A stretch of 64,000 bases of DNA from Pseudomonas oryzihabitans (GCF_007665395.1 NZ_VDND01000014.1:93846-157845); one strand, 5' to 3'; counted from the first letter of the stretch, positions 25,194 to 34,561 are shown. Notes: generated from the letters alone by a model not told the origin. A program made the numbers and translations.

Positions 25194-25287
25194 GGGGGCT
25201 CCAGGGCGACGAGGTGCGCCAAGTTTAGGTAATCCGTCGCGAGCGGCCAATGCTAGACTCCTCGCCCCTGAAACCCGCGGACATCCC

Positions 25288-26310
25288 ATGGCCAAACGCC
25301 ACCTGACCCGTCGCCAGAGCTGGCGGATCGAGAAAATCCAGACCGAGCGCGCCGCCCGCGCGGAAAAGCGCGAGTCGAAGCTGATCGAGGAGCTCGAGGG
25401 CGGCGATCTGGGACCCGAGCAACAGGGTCAGGTGATCGCCCACTTCGGCGTCCAGGTCGAGGTGGAGGATGGCGACGGCCAGCTGCAGCGCTGCCACCTG
25501 CGTGCCAACCTGCCGACCCTGGTCACCGGTGACCGGGTGGTGTTCCGGGCCGGCGTCCAGGGCAATGGCGTCATCGTCGCCCAGTTGCCGCGACGCTCGG
25601 AGATCTGCCGGCCGGACATGCGCGGCCAGCTCAAGCCGGTGGCGGCCAACGTCGACCGCCTGGTGATCGTCTTCGCCCCGCTGCCCACGCCCCACGCCAA
25701 CCTCATCGACCGCTACCTGGTGGCCGCCGAACACGCCGGTATCCAGCCGCTGCTGCTGCTCAACAAGGCCGACCTGATCGACGAGCACAACGGCCCGGCA
25801 CTGGACGACTTGCTGGGCATCTACCGCGAGCTGGACTATCCGCTGCTGGAGGTCTCGGCCCACAACGGACTGAGCATGGACCAGCTCAAGAGTGCCCTGG
25901 ACGAGCACGTGAGTGTCTTCGTGGGGCAATCGGGGGTGGGCAAGTCGTCGCTGGTCAATGCCCTGCTACCGGGCGTCGATACGCGCGTCGGTCCGCTGTC
26001 CGAGCTGACCAACAAGGGTACCCACACCACCACCACCGCCCGTCTCTTCCATTTTCCCGACGGTGGCGATCTGATCGACTCGCCCGGCATCCGCGAATTC
26101 GGCCTGAGCCATGTGAGTCGCGACGACGTCGAGGCGGGTTTCAAGGAATTCGGCGACTTCATCGGCCACTGCCGCTTCCGCGACTGCCAGCACGAACGCG
26201 AGCCCGGTTGCGCCCTGCTCGCCGCCCTGGAGCGGGGTGACATCCATCCGCAGCGGATGGCCAGCTATAGGCACATCCTGGCGAGCCTGGAAGGCGAGTC
26301 GCGCTACTAA
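25288..26310 (+). CDS. rsgA: Small ribosomal subunit biogenesis GTPase RsgA
   Basis: Circularly permuted GTPase that acts late in 30S maturation. The ATG of MAKRHLTRRQSWRIEKIQ fits the family and gives 340 residues, although the ribosome binding site is weak. An OB fold (about 40-105) is followed by the permuted motifs: NKADL (G4) near 156, VSAHNG (G5), GQSGVGKSS (G1) near 212, THTTTTA (G2) and DSPGIREFGL (G3). The C-terminal zinc site is C-x-x-x-x-C-x-H with a further Cys in the EPGC segment. Its TAA stop forms the edge of a large intergenic palindrome. Confidence 0.97.
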   Translation: MAKRHLTRRQSWRIEKIQTERAARAEKRESKLIEELEGGDLGPEQQGQVIAHFGVQVEVEDGDGQLQRCHLRANLPTLVTGDRVVFRAGVQGNGVIVAQLPRRSEICRPDMRGQLKPVAANVDRLVIVFAPLPTPHANLIDRYLVAAEHAGIQPLLLLNKADLIDEHNGPALDDLLGIYRELDYPLLEVSAHNGLSMDQLKSALDEHVSVFVGQSGVGKSSLVNALLPGVDTRVGPLSELTNKGTHTTTTARLFHFPDGGDLIDSPGIREFGLSHVSRDDVEAGFKEFGDFIGHCRFRDCQHEREPGCALLAALERGDIHPQRMASYRHILASLEGESRY

Positions 26311-26451
26311 GAGCCTGTTAAAAGGCTGCTGCGCGTCGGCCAAACAGCGTTGGCAAGACCTTCGGAATGCTCATTTACCTTTTGTAAACTCCGCTTCCTC
26401 AGGTCTTTCCGCCTTGTTTGGCTCTAGCTCGCAAGCCTTTTAGCAGGCTCT
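26310..26451. repeat. 142-base imperfect palindromic intergenic element
   Basis: The left arm starts AGAGCCTGTTAAAAGGCT and the right arm ends AGCCTTTTAGCAGGCTCT, complementary with one mismatch. Further inward, GGCCAAACA...AAGACCTTCGGAA matches the complement of TTCCTCAGGTCTTTCC...TGTTTGGC with scattered mismatches, so almost the whole element folds back on a centre near 26380. The TAA stop of rsgA supplies its first base. Elements with the same layout (TTTAC...GTAAACTCCGC around the centre) occur widely in gammaproteobacterial intergenic DNA as far as I recall. No ORF inside. Confidence 0.75.
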
Positions 26452-26486
26452 AAAGAAAACGCCGGGCAAGCCCGGCGTTTTCTTTA
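26451..26486. terminator. Bidirectional intrinsic terminator between rsgA and the nitroreductase gene
   Basis: Perfectly complementary 17-base arms, TAAAGAAAACGCCGGGC and GCCCGGCGTTTTCTTTA, around two bases (effectively a GC stem with A/T flanks on both sides). It serves the two convergent genes, and directly abuts the large palindrome. Confidence 0.92.
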
Positions 26487-26500
26487 TCAGTCGAGAACGG

Positions 26501-27100
26501 TCAGCCGAAGACCCGGAAGCGCTCGGCGTCGTCCATGAAGGCCTTCTCGGGGAAGTCACCCTCGTTGGAGCCGAACGGCATCTGGGCGCGCAGGTGCCAG
26601 GTCTCCGGCAATTTCCACTCGGCGGCGGCCAGGGCGTCGGGCAGCGGATTGTAGTGCTGCAGGCTGGCGCCGATGCCGGCGTTGGCCAGGGCCGTCCACA
26701 CCGAGAACTGGGCGATGCCGCTGGCCTGCTCCGACCAGATCGGGAAGTTGTCGGCGTAGGCCGGATACTGGTCCTGCAGCGCGGAGACCACGTGGCGGTC
26801 CTCGTAGAACAGCACGGTGCCCGCGCCGGCGGCGAAGCTGTTGATCTTGCCTTCGGTGGGCGCGAAGGATTCGGCCGGCACGATCTGCCGCAGCGCCTGC
26901 ATGACGAAGCCCCAGAACTTGTCGCTCTCGGCGCCGAACAGGATCACCGCGCGCGAGCTCTGGGAGTTGAAGGCGGAGGGCGATAGCTTGACCGCCTCCT
27001 GGATCAGCGTGGTGACCTGGTCCTGCGGCAGCGGCAGGTTCTTGCCCAGCGCATACTGGCTGCGACGGCGCTTGATGGTGTCGATAAAGGCGTTGCTCAT
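26501..27100 (-). CDS. Nitroreductase family protein
   Basis: 199-residue FMN-dependent oxidoreductase-like protein. It begins MSNAFIDTIKRRRSQYALG, where the RRRSQY-type segment is a typical FMN-phosphate site, and continues with KLSPSAFNSQSSRAVILFG, the nitroreductase flavin-binding pattern. The C-terminal AQMPFGSNEGDFPEKAF resembles the Hbn1/Frm2-like subfamily, whose members reduce nitroaromatics or are tied to lipid or oxidative stress responses. The physiological substrate is unknown. Monocistronic: a terminator lies 3' and a 162-base gap 5'. Confidence 0.9.
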   Translation of the reverse strand: MSNAFIDTIKRRRSQYALGKNLPLPQDQVTTLIQEAVKLSPSAFNSQSSRAVILFGAESDKFWGFVMQALRQIVPAESFAPTEGKINSFAAGAGTVLFYEDRHVVSALQDQYPAYADNFPIWSEQASGIAQFSVWTALANAGIGASLQHYNPLPDALAAAEWKLPETWHLRAQMPFGSNEGDFPEKAFMDDAERFRVFG

Positions 27101-27262
27101 CGGAAGGCTCCTGCAGAGGGTCGGAGATCGAGAGACCGCGCGCCAGGGCGCAAGGTGCCCGATCCTTCGTGAAACCTCTGCAGCTTAACCAGCCACGCTG
27201 GCGCCAACGGACGAAAAAACCGAACGCTGACAGCGAATTTTCCTATCGATCCAGGCGGCCGC

Positions 27263-28453
27263 TCAGGGCTTGCCCTGGATGACGCCGGCGTCGAAGGCGT
27301 TGATCTGCTGCTTGAAGGCCGCGTTGTTGATGGGTTGCGCCAGGTTGCCGGTGGCGGAAACGCCACCACTGGACACCCCGCCACGACTGGCTCCCGGCGC
27401 GTCCTTGGCCGCCGGACTCGGCGCCTGGCTGCTCCCGGCCCGCCCTTCGATGGCCTGCTGCGCCTTCTTGGTCAGCACGATGATATCGATGCGCCGGTTG
27501 ACCGGATTGAGCGGATGGTCGCGGTCGAAGGGCGCCGAGGAGGCATAGCCGACGATACGTGCCACCTGGTCTTCCGGATAACCCCCGGCGACCAGCGCTC
27601 GGCGCGCCGCGTTGGCCCGGCCGGCGGACAGCTCCCAGTTGCTGAAGTCGCCCTTGCCGTTGTAGCGCGCCGCATCGGTGTGGCCGCTGATGCTGATCTT
27701 GTTCGGCACCTGGCGGATGGTGTCGGCCATGGCCAGCAGGATGTCCTCGAAATAGGACTTCAGCCGCGGACTGCCGGAATCGAACATTGGCCGGTTGTCG
27801 GCATCGACGATCTGGATGCGCAGGCCGTCCTGGGTGATCTCCAGCAGGATCTGGTCCTTGAACTTCTGCAGCTCCGGATTCTGCTCGATCTTGTTCTGCA
27901 GTTCCTGCAGCAGCAGTTGCAGCCGCTCCTTGTCGACCTGCTCGGCGATCTTTTCCGCCTGGCTGGCGTCCATCTTCTGCGCCTGGCTGGCATCGGTCTT
28001 CGACGCCGCCTGGCTCTGGTCTTTCTGCTGCTGCGCGGTATCGTTGGGCTGGCGCTTCTCGGAAGGATCCAGCGCCTGGGTCGGATCGGGCGCCACGCGG
28101 TTGGATTCGTTGGGGTCGGCGCGCTCCTGCATGTCCGGGTTGACCTTGTTCTGGGTCGAGTCCGGCTGCGCCTGGATCTCTGGGTTCAGGGTGCGGTCGG
28201 GCGCTGGCGTCGGAGTGCCGCCCAGGTCGATGACATAGGGACTGGCGCTTTCGGTGAAGCCGATCGGGTCCTGGAAGTAGCCGGCGATGGCCTTCTTCTG
28301 CTCCGGGGTGGCCGAGGACATCAGCCAGAGCACCAGGAAGAACGCCATCATGGCGGTGGCGAAGTCGGCGAAGGCGATCTTCCAGGCGCCGCCGTGGTGG
28401 CCGGCGGCGCTCTTCTTGACGCGCTTGACGATGATCGGCTGGTTGTTGTCCAT
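27263..28453 (-). CDS. motB: Flagellar motor stator protein MotB
   Basis: Stator subunit anchored to peptidoglycan and carrying the proton-accepting Asp. 396 residues. A single membrane span (about 27-45, IAFADFATAMMAFFLVLWLM) contains Asp30, equivalent to E. coli Asp32. The plug/linker region (about 70-190) is unusually long and Gln/Asp/Lys-rich. The OmpA-like peptidoglycan-binding domain contains ISISGHTDAARYN and GYASSAPFD...NRRIDIIVL. The C-terminal 60 residues are Ala/Gly/Ser-rich. The ATG overlaps the motA stop by one base. Confidence 0.96.
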   Translation of the reverse strand: MDNNQPIIVKRVKKSAAGHHGGAWKIAFADFATAMMAFFLVLWLMSSATPEQKKAIAGYFQDPIGFTESASPYVIDLGGTPTPAPDRTLNPEIQAQPDSTQNKVNPDMQERADPNESNRVAPDPTQALDPSEKRQPNDTAQQQKDQSQAASKTDASQAQKMDASQAEKIAEQVDKERLQLLLQELQNKIEQNPELQKFKDQILLEITQDGLRIQIVDADNRPMFDSGSPRLKSYFEDILLAMADTIRQVPNKISISGHTDAARYNGKGDFSNWELSAGRANAARRALVAGGYPEDQVARIVGYASSAPFDRDHPLNPVNRRIDIIVLTKKAQQAIEGRAGSSQAPSPAAKDAPGASRGGVSSGGVSATGNLAQPINNAAFKQQINAFDAGVIQGKP

Positions 28454-29304
28454 CAGCTGCCCCGCATCGCCTGCTCGAGTTCACTGAAGGACGGCCGGTG
28501 CGCGGGGAACAGCACCTTGCGGCCGAACTCCACGGCGACGGTGGGCGGCATGCCGCTGGCGGCGGCCACCAGGCAGGCCTTGATGGCCTCCAGCACGTTG
28601 AGTTCTTCCTTGGCGTCGTGCTCCAGGCAGGTGGCCAGCGGACCGAAGAAGCCATAGGCCGCGAGAATACCGAGGAAGGTCCCCACCAGGGCTGCGCCGA
28701 CGTGGCCACCGATGGCCGCCTGGTCGCCCTCGCCGAGCATGCCCATGGTGATCACGATCCCCAGCACCGCGGCGACGATGCCGAAGCCGGGCAGGCCGTC
28801 GGCGACCCGCGATACGGCATGGGAGGGGTGCTCCAGCTCTTCCTTGATGCCCGCCAGCTCCATGTCGAACAGGCCCTCCAGCTCGTGGGGCGCCATGTTG
28901 CCGGAGGACATCAGCCGCAGGTAGTCGGCGATGTAGGCGGTCATCTGCTCATCCTTGAGGATGTTCGGGTACTTGCTGAAGATCGGGCTGGCCTTGGGAT
29001 CCTCCACGTCCGCCTCGATGGACATCATGCCCTCGCGCCGGCTCTTGTTGAGGATCTCGTAGAGCAGCTTGAGCACGTCCATGTAGAAGGCGTGGGTAAA
29101 GCGGTTGCCGAACATCTTCAGCGACTTCTTGAACACCTGCATGAAGGTGCTGCCCGGGTTGGCCTGTAGGAAGGCCCCCAGCGCCGCGCCGCCGATGATC
29201 AGCACCTCGAGCGGCTGGATGATCGCCGCGATCTTGCCATGCGCGAGGATGTAGCCGCCGAGGACAGCCGCGAATATCACGATGATGCCGATGATTTTTG
29301 CCAT
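28453..29304 (-). CDS. motA: Flagellar motor stator protein MotA
   Basis: Membrane-embedded stator subunit that forms the MotA5B2 proton channel and presses on FliG. 283 residues with four membrane spans: two near the N-terminus (about 3-22 and 30-50) and two after a long cytoplasmic loop (about 170-225). The loop contains the ANPGSTFMQVF and FSKYPNILKDEQM segments typical of E. coli-like MotA, and the third span has VADGLPGFGIVAAVLGIVITMG with the conserved Pro. First gene of motAB, divergent from the HDOD gene across 117 bases. Confidence 0.96.
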   Translation of the reverse strand: MAKIIGIIVIFAAVLGGYILAHGKIAAIIQPLEVLIIGGAALGAFLQANPGSTFMQVFKKSLKMFGNRFTHAFYMDVLKLLYEILNKSRREGMMSIEADVEDPKASPIFSKYPNILKDEQMTAYIADYLRLMSSGNMAPHELEGLFDMELAGIKEELEHPSHAVSRVADGLPGFGIVAAVLGIVITMGMLGEGDQAAIGGHVGAALVGTFLGILAAYGFFGPLATCLEHDAKEELNVLEAIKACLVAAASGMPPTVAVEFGRKVLFPAHRPSFSELEQAMRGS

Positions 29305-29421
29305 GGTTGGGAATACTGTGTGCTAAGGAAAATTGAGCCGGGGATCTACCCTCACGCCCCCTTTATCGGACCCGGCGCCCCGGACTGAAGGCCTTTCATC
29401 AAATTTCAAGGCGACCGCCGT

Positions 29422-30939
29422 ATGTCCAGCCGCCCGAATACCGTCGAAGACTGGGTCAAACACCTGGAAGGCGTGCGTCTGCCGGTGGCGACCGCCACCG
29501 CGGATCGCCTGCGCCGCGCCCTGGCCGATGGCCGCCTGGCGTTGCATGAGATCGCCGAAAGACTCTGCGAGTCACCTCCGTTGGCGCTGGCCCTGCTGCG
29601 CGAGGCCAACCGTGGCCATGCCAGCCTCGGCGACCCCGCCGCCAGCCTCGAAGCCGTGCTCGGGCGGGTCGGCCTCGGCCCGGCGGAATACTTGATCGCC
29701 CGCCAGCCCAGCCTGCCGGAAGAGCGCCTGCCACGACCGCTGCGGCAGCTATGCCTGGTCAGCCAGCACGCCATGACCCTCGGCCTGGGCCTGTTCGGCG
29801 TGCCCCTGGCGCGCCTGTGGCCGGACATCCGCCTGGCCGCCCTGCTCTTTCTGGCGCCGCTCTGGCCGCTGGTGACGCGCTATCCGGAACTCTTCGAGGA
29901 GTGGGAACGCCGCGTGCTGGGCGAAGGCGAACCGGCGCTGCAGGTCGAGCGCGAATTGCTCGGTGTACCGGCCGTCCGCCTGTGCCAGGCACTGGCCCGC
30001 CACTGGCAATTGCCCGACTGGATCGTCGAAGGCTATCGCCTACTGGACCAGGATCGCCGCCAGTTGGTCAAGGCGCTGCACATCGCCCATGGCGAAGATC
30101 CCCTCGAGCAGCAGCAGCGACTCGACCAGGATCCCCACCTGCGGCGCTGGCTGACCCATCCCAGCAACACCATCCTGCTGGCCAACGGCCTGGCGCTGGC
30201 CAGTCACCATGCCTGGGACGGCCCCCACACCCTGCGCTGGCAACGCCTGAGTGCCCTCTATCTGCAGCTGCCGCTGGCGCGGGTGCAGGGTCGCAGCCAC
30301 GAACTCGCGGTGCAGGACGCCCAGCGCCATGCCCGGCCGGGTCTCTGGCACCCCGCCGAGGGGCTGCTCTGGCCGCCGGGCGAACGGCGCCTGCAGCCAG
30401 TGCCGCGGGTGCAGGTCGCGAGCCAGAGCCAGGCGCAACGCTGGCGCGGCCTCTGCGAGCAGCTGCTGCACACGCCCAGCGCCTTCGCCACCCTGCCCCA
30501 GCTGTTCGACTGCGCCCGCCAGGCGCTGGTGGCCTGCGGCTTGCCCCGCCTGCTGCTGCTTACCCCCGATCGCAACGGCCAGCAGGGCAATGTGCAGTTG
30601 CAGCATGGCCTGGAGGACGCCCCCGGCCTGCAGCTGGACATCGCCAGCCAGCCGCTGCTGGCCAAGCTGTTCGGCAGTCCCGGGCAACTGCGCATCGATG
30701 CCGGCAACCGGGCGCGTTTCGCGCCGCACCTGCCCGCCGACCTGCGCCGGCTGTTCGCCAACGAACGGCTCTGGTTCCGCAGCCTCGGCTTCGGCGAGCG
30801 GGTGGTCCTGCTGGCGGTGCTGGACAGCGAGCTGGAGCCGGCGGACCCGCGGCGGACCGCGGCGCTGGACAAGACCTTCACCTGTATCGAGCGCGCCATC
30901 GGCAGCTTCGCCAATCGGCCGCGGGCACGGCCGACCTGA
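29422..30939 (+). CDS. HDOD domain-containing protein
   Basis: 505-residue soluble protein without signal peptide. The N-terminal 230 residues or so fit the HDOD fold (ESPPLALALLREANRG, a SLEAVLGRVGLG segment and a LARHWQLPDWIVEGYRLL helix), a catalytically inactive relative of HD phosphohydrolases used as a signalling or scaffold module. The C-terminal part (about 340-495) has no motif I can name; its layout could be a degenerate GAF-like sensor. The P. aeruginosa neighbourhood has a similar gene between motA and rhdA. Position beside motA and upstream of fimX suggests a link to motility signalling, but this is inference. Confidence 0.75.
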   Translation: MSSRPNTVEDWVKHLEGVRLPVATATADRLRRALADGRLALHEIAERLCESPPLALALLREANRGHASLGDPAASLEAVLGRVGLGPAEYLIARQPSLPEERLPRPLRQLCLVSQHAMTLGLGLFGVPLARLWPDIRLAALLFLAPLWPLVTRYPELFEEWERRVLGEGEPALQVERELLGVPAVRLCQALARHWQLPDWIVEGYRLLDQDRRQLVKALHIAHGEDPLEQQQRLDQDPHLRRWLTHPSNTILLANGLALASHHAWDGPHTLRWQRLSALYLQLPLARVQGRSHELAVQDAQRHARPGLWHPAEGLLWPPGERRLQPVPRVQVASQSQAQRWRGLCEQLLHTPSAFATLPQLFDCARQALVACGLPRLLLLTPDRNGQQGNVQLQHGLEDAPGLQLDIASQPLLAKLFGSPGQLRIDAGNRARFAPHLPADLRRLFANERLWFRSLGFGERVVLLAVLDSELEPADPRRTAALDKTFTCIERAIGSFANRPRARPT

Positions 30940-30998
30940 CGCTGGGCCGCCAACCTCGGTACACTTCAGCTTTGCTACGGACCGACGGGAAATCCGCG

Positions 30999-31808
30999 AT
31001 GCCCTTTTCCGCCCTGCCCCTGGTGATTGAGCCCGCCGATCTCGCGGCGCGTCTGGACGCGCCCGAGCTGATCCTGGTGGATCTCAGCAGCGCCGCCCAC
31101 TACGCCGAAGGGCATCTGCCCGGCGCGCGCCACGTCGCGCCCGCCCGGACCCAGCTGGGCACCAAGCCGGCACCCGGACTGCTGCCCGCCCAGGCCGACC
31201 TGGAGCAGCTGTTCGGCGAACTGGGGCAACGCCCCGAGGCCGTCTACGTGGTCTATGACGACGAGGGCGGCGGCTGGGCCGGCCGCTTCATCTGGCTGCT
31301 GGACGTGATCGGCCATGGCCGCTATCACTACCTCAACGGCGGGCGCCAGGGCTGGATCGCCGCCGGCCTGCCGCTGGTGACCGACACGCCGGCGCCGGTG
31401 GGCGCCCCCGTCGCCCTGACCCTGCACGAGGAGCCCACCGCCACCCGCGCCTACCTGCAGAGCCGGCTGGGCGCCGAGGACCTGGCGATCTGGGATGCCC
31501 GCGGCGCCGATGAATATCGTGGCGAGAAGGTGCTGACCGCCCGCGGTGGCCATATCCCCGGCGCCATCAACTTCGAGTGGACCGCCGGCATGGACCGCGC
31601 GCGCCAGCTGCGCATCCGCGACGACCTCGCCGCCGAGCTCGAGCGCCTGGGCCTTACCCGCGACAAGGAAATCATCACCCACTGCCAGACCCATCACCGA
31701 TCCGGCTTCACCTACCTCGCGGCCAAGGCCCTGGGCTACCCGCGAGTGAAAGCCTATGCCGGCTCCTGGGGCGAATGGGGCAACCACCCCGACACGCCCA
31801 TCGAATGA
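30999..31808 (+). CDS. rhdA: Thiosulfate sulfurtransferase (rhodanese) RhdA type
   Basis: Two-domain rhodanese that moves sulfane sulfur to thiophilic acceptors such as cyanide or thioredoxin. The start is the ATG of MPFSALPLVIEP (GGGA upstream), giving 269 residues. The inactive N-terminal domain (about 5-125) includes VDLSSAAHYAEGHLPGARH. The catalytic domain has the active-site loop HCQTHHRSG with Cys229. That loop is the CQTHHR type of Azotobacter vinelandii RhdA, not the CRKGV type of animal rhodanese. Followed 16 bases later by psd. Confidence 0.93.
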   Translation: MPFSALPLVIEPADLAARLDAPELILVDLSSAAHYAEGHLPGARHVAPARTQLGTKPAPGLLPAQADLEQLFGELGQRPEAVYVVYDDEGGGWAGRFIWLLDVIGHGRYHYLNGGRQGWIAAGLPLVTDTPAPVGAPVALTLHEEPTATRAYLQSRLGAEDLAIWDARGADEYRGEKVLTARGGHIPGAINFEWTAGMDRARQLRIRDDLAAELERLGLTRDKEIITHCQTHHRSGFTYLAAKALGYPRVKAYAGSWGEWGNHPDTPIE

Positions 31809-31824
31809 TCGCCAAGGACCTCCC

Positions 31825-32733
31825 ATGAAACTGCAAGACCGACTGTTCATCCTGGCCCAGCACCTGCTGCCGCACCACCTGCTGTCGCGGATCGTCGGCG
31901 GCTTCGCCGAGTGCCGCGCGCCCTGGTTCAAGAACCTGCTGACCCACTGGTTCGTCCGTCACTACGACGTGGACATGCGCCAGGCCCAGGTGGAGGACCC
32001 CACCGCCTACGAGAACTTCAACGCCTTCTTCACCCGCGCCCTCAAGCCCGGCGCCCGCCCGCTGCCGGCCACGCCCGGCGTGGTGGTCAGCCCCAGCGAT
32101 GGCGCCATCAGCCAGCTGGGACGCATCGAGCATGGCCGCATCTTCCAGGCCAAGGGCCACAGCTACAGCCTGCTGGAACTGCTCGGCGGCGACGGCCTGC
32201 GCGCCGCGCCCTTCATGGGCGGCAGCTTCGCCACCATCTACCTGTCGCCCAAGGACTACCACCGGGTGCACATGCCGCTCACCGGCACCCTCAAGGAAAT
32301 GGTCTACGTGCCCGGGCGCATCTTCTCGGTCAACCAGCTCACCGCCGAGAACGTGCCGGAGCTGTTCGCCCGCAACGAGCGGGTAGTCTGCCTCTTCGAC
32401 ACCGCCGTGGGACCCATGGCGGTCATCCTGGTCGGCGCCATGATCGTCGCCAGCATCGAGACGGTCTGGGCCGGCCTGGTCACGCCACCCAAGCGTGAGC
32501 TCAAGACCTTCGCCTACGACGCGGCGGCGCGTGCGCCTATTACCCTGAACACCGGTGACGAGCTGGGGCGCTTCAAGCTGGGTTCCACCGCCATCGTGCT
32601 GTTCGGACCGGAAGCGGTGAACTGGTCCGCTGAACTCGGCGCCTTGTCGACCGTCAACATGGGGCAACTGCTCGGGGTTCCGACCACGCCGGCCCCCGTG
32701 ACCACCGTTTCCGAGCCAGGGCCTCTCGCCTAG
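31825..32733 (+). CDS. psd: Phosphatidylserine decarboxylase proenzyme
   Basis: Inner-membrane enzyme making phosphatidylethanolamine from phosphatidylserine. It self-cleaves to give a pyruvoyl cofactor. The start is the ATG of MKLQDRLFILAQ with AAGGA upstream, giving 302 residues. The autocleavage motif is LGST at 252-255, with cleavage before Ser254; the catalytic partners Asp92 (SPSDG) and His149 (YHRVHMP) are present. The C-terminal alpha chain ends in a Thr/Pro-rich tail. Shares the rhdA-psd order of P. aeruginosa. Confidence 0.97.
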   Translation: MKLQDRLFILAQHLLPHHLLSRIVGGFAECRAPWFKNLLTHWFVRHYDVDMRQAQVEDPTAYENFNAFFTRALKPGARPLPATPGVVVSPSDGAISQLGRIEHGRIFQAKGHSYSLLELLGGDGLRAAPFMGGSFATIYLSPKDYHRVHMPLTGTLKEMVYVPGRIFSVNQLTAENVPELFARNERVVCLFDTAVGPMAVILVGAMIVASIETVWAGLVTPPKRELKTFAYDAAARAPITLNTGDELGRFKLGSTAIVLFGPEAVNWSAELGALSTVNMGQLLGVPTTPAPVTTVSEPGPLA

Positions 32734-32776
32734 ATGCGCGGTTCACTGCCCATCGAAACAGGAGTGCGTGCGGCGA

Positions 32777-34561
32777 ATGGATAGCAAAAGGCCACAGCTC
32801 ATGTTGCGGGTACCGACGCCCGATCAGCGCAGCCTGACGTTTTGTGACGCCACCCCGGCCGGCCTCAAGCGCTGGCTGGAGCAATTGCCACGGGCCAAGC
32901 TCGGCGAATTCGCCCGGCTGCTCTACCAGGGCCTGCTTGAAATCAACCGGCTGATCCTGACGCCCGAGGCACGGCTGCGCCTGCTCGAGGCCCTGCGGCC
33001 GGATGTGCAGCGGGTCTGCCAGCTGCTCGAGCGCCATGTGCTCAACCAGGCCATCGTGCTCGACGAGCGCTCGCGCAAGGTCGCCAATCTCTGCCAGGCG
33101 CTGCAGAACCTGCTGGCCGCGGGCTACAAGCTGATCGTGGTGGAGGAAAGCGAGCGCGGCGAACGCAGCACCCTGCTCGCCACCGCCATCCAGCGTGCCC
33201 TGCGCGCCCTGCTGGGGCCGCTGATCCGCGCGGCCCAGCTCTATACGCCGGTCCACGACAACCTCTGGCTGGAGCTGCACCAGCTCTATCGCCTGGCGGT
33301 GACCAGCGGCCTGCACAACCAGAAGATCCGCGACGAACTGCTGCCCGGCGACGGCAGCCAGACCATCACCCAGGCCTATGGCGCCGCCCTGCTGTTCGGC
33401 GCCGCCCGTTGCAACCAGCTGCGCCAGAGTCATATCGCCCAGCTGACCCTGCACCTGGACGACTGGGCCAACCTGATTCGCCTGCAAGGTCCCGAGCAGA
33501 ACGGCACCCTGATGGTGGTGGCGCCACAGATCGACGCCCCGCCGCGCTATCGCTCGCTGCTGCGCGAAGCCAACCTCAACGGTCTTCTGGGTCTTGCGCC
33601 GCAACAACTGGTGCAGGCCATCGAGGACTACCTGGCGCTGGCCCCGGAACAGCGCGCCCGGGCGCGCCTGCCGGTGCATGGCGACCTCTCCCTGGACCTG
33701 CTGCAACACCTGGTCGGTGCCTGGGGCCAGGAAGCCGATCGTGCCTTCCAGCGCATGCCCGGCCAGGGCCAGGTCCAGGTCTGCATCGGCATGAGTGCCC
33801 TGCATTACCAGCTCGCCGGCGGCCAGGTGTTCGCCGACACCCTGCGCCTGTCGACGGTGGCGGTCCCCGAAACCTTCACGCCCAAGCCCAAGGAAGACGT
33901 CTGGTCGCTGGCTTTCGACGCCGAGACCCGGGCGCCGGATGCCCTGGACTGGAACGCCGAGGCGCTGGAAGAGATCCACTACGACAGCCTGCCCGGTGAC
34001 GGCGAGGCGGCCAGTCCGGCCTTTCCGATTCATCTGGTGCAGGTGGTCAACCACAGTCCGGGTGGCTATTGCCTGAGCTGGAGCGGCGAGGTGCCCGAAC
34101 AGCTGCAGGCTGGCGAATTGCTCGGCGTGCGCCTGCCGGAGGATCGCAACTGGGGCCCGGCCGTGGTGCGCTGGGTCCGCCAGGTGCCCGGCAGCGGCAC
34201 CCAGATGGGGGTCGAACTGCTGGCACCCACCGCGCGCCCCTGTGGCCTGCAACTGCTGCGCAAGGCCGAACAGAACAGCCAGTACCTGCGCGCCCTGCTG
34301 CTGCCCGAGATCAAGGCCATCGACCAGGCCCCGACGCTGATCGCGCCGCGCCTGCCGTTCCAGGAAGGCAGCAAGGTGCAGATCAATCAGCAGGGGACCG
34401 AGCAGCGCGGCATGCTCGACCGGCGGCGCAGCATGACGGTCAGCTTCAGCGTCTTCGAGTATCACCTGCTGGAGCAGAGCGGCACGCCACCCAAGGGCGG
34501 TCCGGCCGGCGGCGGCGTACGCCAGGAAGAAGACTTTGACTCGCTGTGGAAGTCTCTGTAG
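32777..34561 (+). CDS. Conserved protein with degenerate PilZ-like C-terminal domain, upstream of fimX
   Basis: 594-residue soluble protein counted from the ATG of MDSKRPQLMLRV; a GTG three codons earlier is an alternative, with GGAG three bases before the GTG or twelve before the ATG. The first 400 residues are helix-rich with no catalytic motif I recognise. Around residues 418-485 the pattern NHSPGGYCLSW...LLGVRLPEDRNWGPAVVRWVR...QMGVELL looks like a PilZ beta-barrel: it has the N-x-S-x-x-G motif but no obvious upstream R-x-x-x-R, so c-di-GMP binding is doubtful. It corresponds by position to the PA4958 gene next to fimX. A role with FimX in type IV pilus control is possible but not shown. 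Confidence 0.72.
   Translation: MDSKRPQLMLRVPTPDQRSLTFCDATPAGLKRWLEQLPRAKLGEFARLLYQGLLEINRLILTPEARLRLLEALRPDVQRVCQLLERHVLNQAIVLDERSRKVANLCQALQNLLAAGYKLIVVEESERGERSTLLATAIQRALRALLGPLIRAAQLYTPVHDNLWLELHQLYRLAVTSGLHNQKIRDELLPGDGSQTITQAYGAALLFGAARCNQLRQSHIAQLTLHLDDWANLIRLQGPEQNGTLMVVAPQIDAPPRYRSLLREANLNGLLGLAPQQLVQAIEDYLALAPEQRARARLPVHGDLSLDLLQHLVGAWGQEADRAFQRMPGQGQVQVCIGMSALHYQLAGGQVFADTLRLSTVAVPETFTPKPKEDVWSLAFDAETRAPDALDWNAEALEEIHYDSLPGDGEAASPAFPIHLVQVVNHSPGGYCLSWSGEVPEQLQAGELLGVRLPEDRNWGPAVVRWVRQVPGSGTQMGVELLAPTARPCGLQLLRKAEQNSQYLRALLLPEIKAIDQAPTLIAPRLPFQEGSKVQINQQGTEQRGMLDRRRSMTVSFSVFEYHLLEQSGTPPKGGPAGGGVRQEEDFDSLWKSL

Noticed and set aside
29751..31808. A long plus-strand frame joining the HDOD gene region to the rhodanese
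   Set aside because: The part before 30999 overlaps the HDOD gene in another frame and reads as Arg/Ala/Pro-rich shadow; the rhodanese starts at its own ATG with a ribosome binding site.
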